This document shows, one piece after another, positions 8,746-17,662 of a stretch of 48,767 nt of DNA. Within the stretch, counting starts at the first letter, position 1. Each line of letters starts with the position of its first letter. The notes below the pieces were generated by a model. That model saw only the letters and a list, made by a program, of their open reading frames with translations. It was not told where the DNA came from and did no database searches. Source of the stretch: an uncultured bacterium (GTDB lineage Bacteria > Verrucomicrobiota > Lentisphaeria > Oligosphaerales > Oligosphaeraceae); NCBI GenBank assembly GCA_900548225.1, contig URJM01000005.1, positions 1-48,767 on the forward strand, given 5' to 3'. The translations under genes were made by a program, and so were the position numbers.

Positions 8746-10719
8746 CTACTCCTGGGATTCCGGGGGCGTCTCCGCGTCGGCGGGTGGTTCCTCCCCTGCA
8801 TTCTCCTCGACTTCCGGGGCGGTGGTCTTTCCGTTTGGGTCCGAGAATCCCGAGTATCTCAGGATGCGCCGTCCGTCGAAGAGCGTGATGTAGAGCATAA
8901 GCGCAATCAGCAGGATTGCGAAGGTGTTGTAGATGTATTTGAAGAAGACGGCGGGGATTCTCCTGCGCGTGATTGACTCGATTGCCGCGAAGACGATGTG
9001 CCCTCCGTCCAGCACCGGCAGTGGAAGCAGGTTCATGAACGCCAGCGAGAATGTGATGAGGATGATGAAGGAGAATCCGCCCCGGTATCCCTCGCTCTTC
9101 AGCTTATACCAGAGAGCCTGGATGATGCCCAGCGGGCCGCTCATGTGGCGCACGCCGACCTGGGTCTGCGAAACTTCGCGGGGCGTGCCGGTGACGACGC
9201 TTTTGGCGCGGCTTGTAAGCGGCGCGAAGAGGAGCCCCAGCGTGCGGGTGGTCGTCCCGATGATCTCCGAAAACTGCGTCCACGGGTCGATGTGCTGGAG
9301 GCTTCTTGTGAGACCGGTGCTGAGGACGACTCCCATCAGGTAGACGCCCGGGTTGCTGGGATCCTCGTATGGGACGAGGCTCGTCTGGAACTCCTTGCCG
9401 CCGCGGTCGCAGGTGACAAGCAGCATGTCGCCGCCGGAATTCCTTACAAAACCCTGGAATCCCTGGACATCCTGGACGGGGTTCTCCGCAACCACCTCGC
9501 CTGTCTCCTTGTCGACCCTCTGGAGCTTGACGAAGCGGTCGCCGTACTGGATTCCCGCCTTGGCGGCAGGTGAGTCCTTGACGACTCCGACTGCAAGCAC
9601 GTAGAAGGAGATGCCCAGCTCCTTTTCGGAGAGCTTCTCGACATCCGGGACCTCCAGGGTCATTGGGGGCAGTTCCACTCCATTCCTTGCGACGACGATT
9701 TCCGAGGAGGTGCCGCAGGCGCGCTGGACATCGCGGATGAAATCCACGGGGCCGAGGACATTCCTGCCGTTGAAGGAGAGCAGCTGGTCGCCGGCATGGA
9801 TTCCCGCCCTGGCCGCCGGCGAGTCCGCCTTGATGTCGGCGACCTGGGAGGGATTTGCGGACTCGAAGAAGGGGAAGCCAAGTCCCTCCATCGCCGGATT
9901 CTTCTGGGGGCTGTAGGTGAATGTAAGCCTCTCCCCGTCGCGGACTGCCTCAAGCGTGACATGCCCGGTGTTTCCGTAGACATACTCCTTGCGGAACTCG
10001 TCGTTGCCGCCATTGAAGCTCTTCCCGTTGACCTTTACGATGCGGTCTCCCGTGCGGAGCCCCGCGCGCCACTCTTCGTTGACTTCCGGCCTCACGAGCA
10101 CGGTCTTCGGCGTGGAGTCCGGTCCGTCGTCAAGGACTGTGAGCGTCAACTCCTCGGGGAGCTTGCCCTTGCGCGTCTCCCCGAAGACGTAGCATGCGTC
10201 AATCCACCGCATCTGGTCTTCCGGCGGAAGCTCCTTGTCGTCGATGGCCAGCACCCTTGCGGAGGGTGCGACTCCTCCGGATGTGGGGAGGTATCCGGGA
10301 ACGCCCGTCACCAGGACCGAGGTCGACGGGGTAGGGCGCCACAATCCCGCGCCCCACATGATTGCCGCCAGGATGAATCCGAAGAGGATGTTGAAGAGGG
10401 GGCCGGCGAATGCGGTCATTGCCCGTGCGAATGGCTTTGCGTGGGGGAGCGACTTGCCGTCGGAGGTGGCTGGCGTATCTGTCGGATCCAATTGTGGCAG
10501 GGAGACATATCCGCCAAATGGCAGCCAGCTGATGACATATTCGACGCCCTTGTATTTGAATCCCCAGAGCTTTGGCCCCATGCCGACGGAGAAGGTCTCG
10601 ACGTGGAGGCCCTGCCACAGTGCGACGAGCAGGTGGCCGAACTCGTGGATGAAGACGCAGAATCCAAAGAAGAATACGATGAATACGATCTTCAGGATGA
10701 CCGAGAGAATTTCAGGCAT
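8746..10719 (-). CDS. rseP: Site-2 intramembrane zinc metalloprotease with multiple PDZ-like domains
   Basis: An RseP/M50-family protease that cuts transmembrane substrates, classically anti-sigma factors, inside the membrane. The first hydrophobic segment carries the zinc site HEFGH at 25-29, and the second metal motif LPVLDGGH has its Asp near residue 571, followed by C-terminal membrane helices. At 657 residues it is about 200 longer than E. coli RseP (450). The extra length is periplasmic and contains successive PDZ-like repeats: a degenerate one near 125-160, then one around EEWRAGLRTGDRIVKVNGK, one around PAARAGIHAGDQLLSFNGR and one around PAAKAGIQYGDRF. The acidic C-terminal tail (ENAGEEPPADAETPPESQE) is unstructured. 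A TATATT box lies 32 bases upstream of the start. No anti-sigma factor gene is adjacent, so its substrate is unknown. Confidence 0.93.
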   Translation of the reverse strand: MPEILSVILKIVFIVFFFGFCVFIHEFGHLLVALWQGLHVETFSVGMGPKLWGFKYKGVEYVISWLPFGGYVSLPQLDPTDTPATSDGKSLPHAKPFARAMTAFAGPLFNILFGFILAAIMWGAGLWRPTPSTSVLVTGVPGYLPTSGGVAPSARVLAIDDKELPPEDQMRWIDACYVFGETRKGKLPEELTLTVLDDGPDSTPKTVLVRPEVNEEWRAGLRTGDRIVKVNGKSFNGGNDEFRKEYVYGNTGHVTLEAVRDGERLTFTYSPQKNPAMEGLGFPFFESANPSQVADIKADSPAARAGIHAGDQLLSFNGRNVLGPVDFIRDVQRACGTSSEIVVARNGVELPPMTLEVPDVEKLSEKELGISFYVLAVGVVKDSPAAKAGIQYGDRFVKLQRVDKETGEVVAENPVQDVQGFQGFVRNSGGDMLLVTCDRGGKEFQTSLVPYEDPSNPGVYLMGVVLSTGLTRSLQHIDPWTQFSEIIGTTTRTLGLLFAPLTSRAKSVVTGTPREVSQTQVGVRHMSGPLGIIQALWYKLKSEGYRGGFSFIILITFSLAFMNLLPLPVLDGGHIVFAAIESITRRRIPAVFFKYIYNTFAILLIALMLYITLFDGRRILRYSGFSDPNGKTTAPEVEENAGEEPPADAETPPESQE

Positions 10720-10750
10720 AAGGAAATAGTGCTGTTGGAGGCTTTTGCGT

Positions 10751-10781
10751 AATATACCCCCAGGCAGGAGCCCGTCCTGCC
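10751..10781 (-). promoter_or_regulatory. Candidate rseP promoter -10 box preceded by a hairpin
   Basis: Reading the minus strand, a perfect 7-bp hairpin (GGCAGGA, 5-base loop, TCCTGCC; plus-strand 10763-10781) is followed by GGGGG and a TATATT box (10751-10756) that would start RNA about 25 bases before the rseP ATG. There is no good -35 match and no T-tract after the hairpin, so it is either a weak terminator for dusB or a protein-binding dyad overlapping the promoter. Similar TATATTA boxes occur just before cytX and lptD. Confidence 0.4.
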
Positions 10782-10806
10782 GTATGGAGGCAAGCCATGA
10801 GACTTT

Positions 10807-11766
10807 TCAGGAGGCCCGGAGTTCCTTGAGAAGATTCTGGAAATCCTCCCAGGTCGAGATCTTAACCACCCTTGCGCGGAGCTCGCGCGGGAAGCCGTGG
10901 CCGCAGATGTATCCCGAAACCACCTTGCGTCCCAAAATCATTGCGCCATGCTCGCCATATTCCCGCACCATCTCGGAGAGCTGGAGCTCCATCGTGTCAA
11001 GGCGTTCCTCCCGGGAGACCTCCACTGGACGGCCTTCCTGAAGCTCCTTGAAGATCCAGGGGTTGCCAAGTGCGCCGCGCGCCACCATGATGCGGTCGCA
11101 GCCGCTTGACTCGGAGAGGGCGCACGCATCCGCGTATGAAAAGACGCCGCCATTCGCCGTGACGGGCACGGAAACCGAGTCGCGGACGGCACGGATGACA
11201 GCGCCATGCACAGGACCTGAATAGACCTTCCTGGCAAGGCGGCCGTGAATCGCCAGCCCGTCCACCCCGAGGGAGACAAGACGGCGGGCAAGTTCGACGG
11301 TCGGGGCGGGGTCCTCCTCGTCGAGAATGCGGGTCTTCACAGTCATGCGGCCAGGCCATTCGCCTCGAATGGCCTTCACGCACTCCTCGGCAAGCGCCGT
11401 GTCACGCATCAATGCCGCCCCAGCATGGCGTTTGAGCACCTTCTGCACGGGGCACCCCATGTTGAAGTCCAGTACATCGAAGTGCCAGGGGCCTTCCCGA
11501 AGTATGCAGGTCGACTTTCTCAAGTCGCCGGGAATGCTGCCCAGCAACTGCACCTGCAAAAACTCCTCCTCCTCGCCACGGCGCAAAATTGACTCGCTGT
11601 CGGGGTTCCCATGCACCAGCGCACCGGCGTCAATCAGGGCGGTGGTCCCAAAATAAAGGCCATTCCTGCGGCAGACACGGCGAAACGGCAAGTCCGTGTA
11701 ACCCGCCATGGGAGCAAGAATGGGGACAATATGAGACAAAATGCGACAATTTGTGACAGTAGACAG
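10807..11766 (-). CDS. dus: tRNA-dihydrouridine synthase
   Basis: An FMN-dependent enzyme that reduces uridines in tRNA D-loops. The TIM-barrel landmarks are clear: ILAPMAGYTDLPFRRVCRRN near the start, LGSIPGD, DFNMGCPVQKVLKRHAGAALM with the catalytic Cys, PGRMTVKTRI, LAIHGRLARKVYSGPV, VTANGGVFSYADA and MVARGALGNPWIF. This is the DusB-type order. The start is uncertain. The frame is open up to a TTG at 11835, but that N-terminal extension is proline-rich and unlike the family. I place the start at CTG 11766, five bases after a GGAGG sequence, putting APMAG at residue 18; a TTG at 11739 is the main alternative. The GGAGG lies inside a 9-bp hairpin. A member of the dus family is certain; the exact paralogue is not. 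Confidence 0.9.
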   Translation of the reverse strand: MSTVTNCRILSHIVPILAPMAGYTDLPFRRVCRRNGLYFGTTALIDAGALVHGNPDSESILRRGEEEEFLQVQLLGSIPGDLRKSTCILREGPWHFDVLDFNMGCPVQKVLKRHAGAALMRDTALAEECVKAIRGEWPGRMTVKTRILDEEDPAPTVELARRLVSLGVDGLAIHGRLARKVYSGPVHGAVIRAVRDSVSVPVTANGGVFSYADACALSESSGCDRIMVARGALGNPWIFKELQEGRPVEVSREERLDTMELQLSEMVREYGEHGAMILGRKVVSGYICGHGFPRELRARVVKISTWEDFQNLLKELRAS

Positions 11767-11769
11767 GCA

Positions 11770-11801
11770 GCCCTCCTTCGCTGGTGGCAGCCAAGGAGGG
11801 C
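11770..11801 (-). promoter_or_regulatory. Hairpin that buries a Shine-Dalgarno sequence ahead of dus
   Basis: GCCCTCCTT (11770-11778) and AAGGAGGGC (11793-11801) form a perfect 9-bp stem with a 14-base loop. On the minus strand the second arm contains GGAGG, placed five bases before the in-frame CTG at 11766. Folding would mask that ribosome site. No T-tract follows, so an intrinsic terminator is less likely. The rest of the 11767-11880 spacer holds a plus-strand T-run (11870-11878) but no gene that I can support. Confidence 0.4.
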
Positions 11802-11880
11802 AGTGGGCCGGCATCCGCGGTGCTGGTCCGCCCAATGGCGGGGCGGCAGACGCCGGCGCGTAGGCTCGTTTTTTTTTCGG

Positions 11881-14325
11881 CTATTCCTTCTTTTCTTTCT
11901 TTTCTTCGCTCTCTACCTTTTCGACGTTGGCGATGTCGGCCAGGTTGATGTTTCCGCTGACGCGTCCGTCATCGAGCACATTTGAGGACTTGCGTCTTTC
12001 CAGGTCCCTGAAGAGTTGGAAGAGTCCGACTGTTCCTCCGATTCCGAACCAGACTGCGGTGAATCCTGTGATCAGCAGTGGAACCAGGAGGCTGACCACG
12101 AAGAAGTACTTGCTCCAGTATTCGATTGGCCATGGTGAGAAGGCGTTCCAGATGGCCACGCAGATGAAGCAGATGACGACTTCGTAGACAAACGAATAGA
12201 AGAACATTCCGTATGCGATTGCCTTGTCTCCCCTCGTGTATTCCGGGGTGATTCCGATCAGCGACTTGAGGATGTTCTTCGGGCTCCAGTCGAACTTTCT
12301 CACGGGTTCGGAGCCGGAGTCGGAGTACTTTCCGCGATGGAGCATCCTGTCCATGTTGAAGGGTTTGCGGCAGGTGATCAGCGAGACCACGATATAGAGG
12401 AGGATTGTGAAGATATTGGCGAAGAAGAGGTATTCGATTGCGTTCACCGGGAACCTGACGGGGTCGATTTCCCACTTGATCCAGTCGCCGAATGGGCTGG
12501 AGATGGCCTTCAGGAAGGTGTCGACCATGTCAACCAGGTTGTTGTCGGCCAGGAACGGGTACACCACGTCCGCCCAGTTTCTCTGGAGGAGGATGTATCC
12601 GACGCTTCCGATGATTCCGGCGATGAGCGCCGACCAGGCGGCCGCCGTGGTGCCGCGCTTCCAGTAGAGGCCGAAGATCATGACCGCGGGGCAGCCCGCA
12701 TTCCAGATGGCCACCGCCATGGTGGTGAAGAGCTGGACATAGTCAAGCTGCGCCATGAACTTGGAGCCGAAGAAGAAGAAGACGCCTACGCCGATAGAGA
12801 CAAGGCGTATCATCCAGACGTGCTGCCTCGGTGTCAGTCCCTTCGAGAAGAAGGGCAGGATGACATCCTGGGAGATTGTGAGGGACGCGCTGAAGATTCG
12901 CGTGTCGTCGGTGGAGAGCATCGCCAGGAAGAGCAGGAGGCAGAAGCACCCGAAGAGTCCGACGGGCAGGACCGCCTTCATCGTGACGGAGAGGCTCAGC
13001 TGGTTGAAGAGGGTGCGGCACTGCTGGAAGGTGTCGTTGGCCTGGCCCTCCGCGTAGATCAGCTTCGTCTGGATGTCGCTGTCCTTGAGTTGTTCCTCAG
13101 TGAGGGGCACGCCTCCGTTTTCGGCGGCAAGCTCCTGGATTGTGCGTTCACGCGCATCCTCCTTCAGGGTCTGGTGGATGTGCGCGAGGAACTTGGTGTC
13201 CATGTTGTCGTTCTGGGAGAGGGGCGGGTCGATGCCGATCTGGTGTTCGACGGGCTGGATGTTCCTGATGGTCTCCTGCACCTTGGCGCGGGTCGTCTCG
13301 TTCTTGATTGCATCCTCCGAAATCCTCATTGCCAGCTGCTGGCGGACCGCATTCGACTCATTGGCGAAGTCCCTGTGGTTCAGGAAGGTGATAAGGCAGA
13401 TTGCGATAAGCAGCGAGAAGAGGTTGACGATGAGGATTCTCCAGGAACCCAGGATGCTGGCCATCTTCTGCTCATGGGCGGACTTTGCGGAGGTGGAGGA
13501 GCCCGCTCCAATCCAGGTGGCCGTGTGGAAGAGGGAGTTGAAGGCGCCGACCACGACGCCGGTGAAGACATTGAAGTCCCTTAGCTTCGATATGTCGTAT
13601 GGGTTGATGAAGCTCTCGCCCTGGACTCTGTCCGTGACGACGGGGATGATCTCCTTGCTCCAGGAGAACTTCCATAGGATGAATATGACGAAGATGAAGA
13701 TCAGCGGGTAGAGGAGCATGCCCTGGATGGTGTCTGTGATGACGAGCGCGAGGGTTCCTCCGAGGCAAATCAGGAGGATTGCCAGGGTCAGGAAGAGGAG
13801 CATCAGGAATTCAAAGGTCGGGATGGTGAGTCCCAGGACGGTGAATTTCTGGGGCAGGTTCAGCATTTGGATGAAGAACCTCGCCGCGATTGCGGGCATG
13901 ATCATGTTTGCCAGCATCTCCGCAAAGGACCGCAGGGACGCGCCGAACACCCTCATCTTGCGGCTGTAGCGGATTTCCAGGAACTGCCCAAGACTCATGG
14001 CGCGGGTCTCGCGGAACCTGTATGTGCAGTATCCGAAGAGGGAAATCATGATGGTCATGGGGGCCAGGATCTTCCACCAGTAGGAAAGGGCGAAGCCCGT
14101 CTTGTATTTCACCTCGACGTATGCGACCAGCCCGATGATCGAAAGCGCCTGGGCCAGGTCGCCCATGCTGATCACATATCTGCCGCAAAGTCGGCCGCAG
14201 GCAAGGAAGTCGGAGACTCCGCGGACATAGCGCCGCGAAAAGAATCCCATGAAAATGATGAAGCAGACTGGAATCACGAGGATCAACCAGTCAATCAAAC
14301 TCATATAGACGCCGTTGTAGTCCAT
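11881..14325 (-). CDS. Sodium/solute symporter family transporter, enlarged
   Basis: A polytopic inner-membrane protein of the SSS (sodium:solute symporter) family; such proteins use the sodium gradient to take up sugars, amino acids or organic acids. The N-terminus (SLIDWLILVIPVCFIIFMG, GVSDFLACGRLCGRYVISMGDLAQALS) has the family layout, with SSS-like helices following. At 814 residues it is about 250-300 longer than typical SSS proteins. The excess is a hydrophilic, charged insert at about 330-440 between membrane helices, plus extra C-terminal helices and a charged tail ending SEEKKEKKE. The start used is ATG in MDYNGVYMSLI; the internal ATG seven residues later is possible. The substrate cannot be told from sequence. 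It is flanked by tkt and dus, which gives no clue; long versions of this family are, as I recall, common in PVC genomes. Confidence 0.88.
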   Translation of the reverse strand: MDYNGVYMSLIDWLILVIPVCFIIFMGFFSRRYVRGVSDFLACGRLCGRYVISMGDLAQALSIIGLVAYVEVKYKTGFALSYWWKILAPMTIMISLFGYCTYRFRETRAMSLGQFLEIRYSRKMRVFGASLRSFAEMLANMIMPAIAARFFIQMLNLPQKFTVLGLTIPTFEFLMLLFLTLAILLICLGGTLALVITDTIQGMLLYPLIFIFVIFILWKFSWSKEIIPVVTDRVQGESFINPYDISKLRDFNVFTGVVVGAFNSLFHTATWIGAGSSTSAKSAHEQKMASILGSWRILIVNLFSLLIAICLITFLNHRDFANESNAVRQQLAMRISEDAIKNETTRAKVQETIRNIQPVEHQIGIDPPLSQNDNMDTKFLAHIHQTLKEDARERTIQELAAENGGVPLTEEQLKDSDIQTKLIYAEGQANDTFQQCRTLFNQLSLSVTMKAVLPVGLFGCFCLLLFLAMLSTDDTRIFSASLTISQDVILPFFSKGLTPRQHVWMIRLVSIGVGVFFFFGSKFMAQLDYVQLFTTMAVAIWNAGCPAVMIFGLYWKRGTTAAAWSALIAGIIGSVGYILLQRNWADVVYPFLADNNLVDMVDTFLKAISSPFGDWIKWEIDPVRFPVNAIEYLFFANIFTILLYIVVSLITCRKPFNMDRMLHRGKYSDSGSEPVRKFDWSPKNILKSLIGITPEYTRGDKAIAYGMFFYSFVYEVVICFICVAIWNAFSPWPIEYWSKYFFVVSLLVPLLITGFTAVWFGIGGTVGLFQLFRDLERRKSSNVLDDGRVSGNINLADIANVEKVESEEKKEKKE

Positions 14326-14421
14326 AGTCTTGAATCAGAATCAAGAGATTGGTGTTGGATATGCAAGGGGGGCGGGGCGCGGCTCCGGAGGTCGAACGCC
14401 CTGCCTCCTCCGTGCGGACTG

Positions 14422-16416
14422 CTAGCCGAGATATTCGGCGACAGCCGCGGTCACCTTCTCGGGAGTGAAGCCATACTTGTCGGCAAGGGCCTTGTAGGGG
14501 GCGGACTCGCCGAAGTGGTCGAGGCCAATCACCATGCCCTCGTCGCCGACGTATTTGCTCCAGCCCATGGTGCAGGCGGCCTCGACGGCGACGCGCTTGC
14601 GGCACGCCTTCGGAAGGACGCTCTCCTTGTACTCGGCGCCCTGGGCTTCGAAAAGGTCCCAGGAGGGCATCGAGACGACGCGGAGCTTCCTGCCCTGCGC
14701 ACGGAGCGCCTCGGCTGCCTTGACGCAGGCCGCCAGCTCGGAGCCGGAGCCAATCAGGATCGCCTCGAAATCCTCGTCGGAGGATACCACGTATGCGCCC
14801 TTGGCGACATCCATCCTGGCAACCACCTCCGCCGGCAGGTTCGGAAGCGCCTGGCGGGTGAGAGAGAGGATGACGGGGTGGTCTGCGCGGACCGCGTATG
14901 CCCATGCGAGGGCGACCTCGTGGGATTCCGCGGGGCGCAGGAGGGTCACGCCGGGAAGGCTGCGGAACATCGCAAGCTGCTCGATGGGCTCGTGGGTCGC
15001 CCCGTCCTCGCCGACGGCGTATGAGTCATGGGTGAAGACATAGACCTGGTGGAGCTTCTGGATTGCCGCGAGGCGGATTGCGGGCTTCATGTAGTCGGAG
15101 AAGACCATGAAGGTGGCGCTGAAGGGGATTGCGTAGGTGAGTGCCAGGCCGTTGCAGACCAGCCCCATGCCGAGTTCGCGGACGCCGAAGTGGAAGTTGC
15201 GCCCGGCGCGGTCCTCGGCCGTGAAGTCTCCCATCTCCTTCATGTAGGTGTTGTTGGAGGGAGCCAGGTCGGCGGAGCCGCCGACAACCGCCGGAACAGC
15301 CTTGGCGACAACCTGGATCATGGCTCCGGAGGAGGCGCGGGTGGCCACATCCTTCTCGGGGACGGCGGCAAGCAGACGCGCCTCCAGGTCGGCGGGAATC
15401 TCCTTCCTCAAAATCGCCTCGAGAAGCGCGGCGCCGTCGGGGGACGAGGACTTCCAGGCATCGAACTGGGCATCCCACTCGGCGGCGTCAGCCTTCTTCT
15501 CGGCAATGCGGTCGGACAGGAATCCACGGACGTCCTCCGGGACGACGAAGGACTGCTCGGGGTCGAATCCGAGGGCGGCCTTGGTGGCCTTCAGTTCATC
15601 CTCCCCGAGAGGCGCGCCGTGGCTCTTCGCGGTGCCGGCCAGGTGGGGCGAACCGAATCCGATGGTGGTCTCGCCGATGATGATGGTCGGCTTGTCCTTG
15701 CAGGACTGGGCCAGCGTGACTGCCGCCTCGATTTGCCTCGGGCACTGGCCGTTGATCTTGAGGACATTCCAGCCGTATGCCTCGAAGCGCGCCCCCACGT
15801 CCTCGCTCATCGCCAGGCTTGTGCTGCCCTCGATGGTGATCTTGTTCGAATCGTAGAAGAGAATCAGATTGTCGAGCTTGAGGTGTCCTGCCAGGGAGCA
15901 TGCCTCGTGGCTGGTGCCCTCCATGATGCATCCGTCACCGGAGACCACATACACCTTCTGGTTCTTGAAGAGCTCCTGGGGGGCGCCGATGCGGGCCACA
16001 AGCTGCTTGAGGCCGATTGCCATTCCGACCGCGCTGGCAAGTCCGGACGCCAGGGGGCCTGTGGTGACTTCGACGCCAGGGGTGTGGCCGTACTCGGGAT
16101 GGCCGGGGGTCTTGCTGCCAAGCTGGCGGAACTGCTTCAAATCCTCGATGGTGACATCGTATCCGAAGAGGTGCAGCAGCGAATAGAGGAGCATCGAGCC
16201 ATGGCCGGCGGAGAGCACGAACCTGTCGCGGCCAATCCAGTCAGGACGCTGCGGGTCGAAGCGGAGGAACTTTGACCAGAGGGTGAAGGCGTAGTCCGCA
16301 CTGCCCATCGGCATGCCAGGATGACCAGAGTTTGCCTTCTGGACGCCATCGGCGGAGAGAAGACGGACGGTGTTGATCGCTTTCTTGACAATCGCTTTGA
16401 ACTTGCAGCAGGCCAT
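14422..16416 (-). CDS. tkt: Transketolase
   Basis: A thiamine-diphosphate enzyme moving two-carbon ketol units between sugar phosphates in the non-oxidative pentose phosphate pathway. The 664 residues equal the common bacterial length. Motifs in order: NSGHPGMPMGSADYAFTLW near the start, RFVLSAGHGSMLLYSLLHL, HTPGVEVTTGPL, the ThDP/metal motif SGDGCIMEGTSHEA, GATHEPIEQLAMFRSLPGV preceded by HDSYAVGED, and DHFGESAPYKAL near the end. Catalytic His and Glu positions appear intact. It follows prfB by 72 bases with a GAAAGAGG ribosome site, and precedes the symporter. The dependence on thiamine diphosphate links it functionally to the TPP-controlled transporter at 42 kb. Confidence 0.97.
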   Translation of the reverse strand: MACCKFKAIVKKAINTVRLLSADGVQKANSGHPGMPMGSADYAFTLWSKFLRFDPQRPDWIGRDRFVLSAGHGSMLLYSLLHLFGYDVTIEDLKQFRQLGSKTPGHPEYGHTPGVEVTTGPLASGLASAVGMAIGLKQLVARIGAPQELFKNQKVYVVSGDGCIMEGTSHEACSLAGHLKLDNLILFYDSNKITIEGSTSLAMSEDVGARFEAYGWNVLKINGQCPRQIEAAVTLAQSCKDKPTIIIGETTIGFGSPHLAGTAKSHGAPLGEDELKATKAALGFDPEQSFVVPEDVRGFLSDRIAEKKADAAEWDAQFDAWKSSSPDGAALLEAILRKEIPADLEARLLAAVPEKDVATRASSGAMIQVVAKAVPAVVGGSADLAPSNNTYMKEMGDFTAEDRAGRNFHFGVRELGMGLVCNGLALTYAIPFSATFMVFSDYMKPAIRLAAIQKLHQVYVFTHDSYAVGEDGATHEPIEQLAMFRSLPGVTLLRPAESHEVALAWAYAVRADHPVILSLTRQALPNLPAEVVARMDVAKGAYVVSSDEDFEAILIGSGSELAACVKAAEALRAQGRKLRVVSMPSWDLFEAQGAEYKESVLPKACRKRVAVEAACTMGWSKYVGDEGMVIGLDHFGESAPYKALADKYGFTPEKVTAAVAEYLG

Positions 16417-16488
16417 GGTCTCGGATTTTTCCTCTTTCAGGAGTGTTACTGGTTGGTTGGGTAGGAGCGGTTACTGAAAAACGCGGGG

Positions 16489-17620
16489 CTATCCCTCGTC
16501 GCGGAAGGAGTTCTTCGCGGGGGAGCCCATGCGCAGGTATGCGTTGATGAAGGGGTCGAGGTCGCCGTCAAGGACTGCGGAGACATTCGAGGTCTCGTAT
16601 CCCGTGCGGAGATCCTTCACCATCTGGTACGGCTGGAGGACGTAGGAGCGGATTTGGTTGCCCCAGGCGTTGTCGCCCTTCTCGGCGTCAGCCTGCTGGA
16701 TGGCGGCAGTCCTCTTGTCCTCCTCAATCTGGTAGAGGCGGGCCTTCAGAAGCTGCATCGCGATTTCGCGGTTCTGGTGCTGGGAACGCTCCGACTGGGA
16801 GGCTACGACGATTCCCGTGGGGAGGTGGGTGATTCTGACGGCGGAGGAGGTCTTGTTGATGTGCTGCCCGCCAGCCCCGGAAGAGTGGTAGGTGTCTATG
16901 CGCAAATCCTTCTCGTTGACGACGATGTCAATGTCGTCATCCACCTGCGGCACCACATCGACGCTGCAGAAGGAGGTGTGCCGGCGCTTGTTCGCGTCAA
17001 ACGGTGAAATCCTCACCAGCCTGTGGACGCCTTTTTCGCACTTCAGGTATCCGTACGCGAACTCGCCCGTGACCGTCATGGTCATCGTCTTGATGCCGGC
17101 CTCGTCTCCAAGCTGCATGTCGTTCACGAGATATCCGAAACCGTGCTTGTCAATCCAGTGAACATACATCCTCTCGAGCATCGCGCACCAGTCGCAGGAC
17201 TCTGTTCCTCCGGCGCCGGCGCGGATTGTGACGATGGCGTTGTGCGCGTCCATCTTTCCGGAGAGGAAGCTGACCAGTTCGAGACGGTCCAGGGCGGCGT
17301 CGAGCTCCCTGGCCAGTCCGTCCGCCTCTTCGTAGAGCTGGGATGCACCCCCCTCCTCGGCGGCGAGTTCAGCCAGGGTGGCCAGGTCCTCCGCCTGGGA
17401 GACAACGCCCTGGAAGGGCTCGATGGTGTTCTTGAGGCGGCTTACCTCGTCCACGACAGGCTGGGATTTCTCGCGGGAGTCCCAGAAGTCGGGGCGTGCC
17501 ATGGTGGCCTGAAGCAAATCCAGCCGTTCACGCTTGGTGGCGACGTCAAAGATACCCCCTAAGATGTTCGACACGCTCGTTTGCGGCGGACACCTTGGCT
17601 TGCAGTTCCTCTCGGGTCAT
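16489..17620 (-). CDS. prfB: Peptide chain release factor 2, made by programmed +1 frameshift
   Basis: RF2 ends translation at UGA and UAA. The downstream frame (through the stop at 16489) carries the peptide-release motif GGQ in GAGGQHINKTSSAVRITHLPTG and the flanking SERSQHQNR. The true start is ATG at 17620: 24 codons (MTREELQAKVSAANERVEHL, then RGYL) lead to an in-frame TGA at 17546-17548. The sequence there is AGG GGG TAT CTT TGA C, the same as the E. coli prfB shift site. Slipping +1 on CTT skips T17548 and continues with GAC GTC GCC, giving a protein of 376 residues. Without the shift only a 24-residue peptide is made. A continuous reading from an internal GTG at 17574 would lose the conserved N-terminal helix. 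It follows the acyl-CoA synthetase by 42 bases. Confidence 0.96.
17545..17560 (-). promoter_or_regulatory. prfB autoregulatory +1 frameshift site
   Basis: On the minus strand: internal Shine-Dalgarno-like AGGGGG (plus 17555-17560), TAT, slippery CTT (17549-17551), stop TGA (17546-17548) and C. Low RF2 slows recognition of the UGA and lets the ribosome slip forward, raising RF2. All known elements and their spacing are present. Confidence 0.96.
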
Positions 17621-17662
17621 CGTTGGAAATCCAGGTCTGTAAATGGGGGCTTCTTCGGAATC

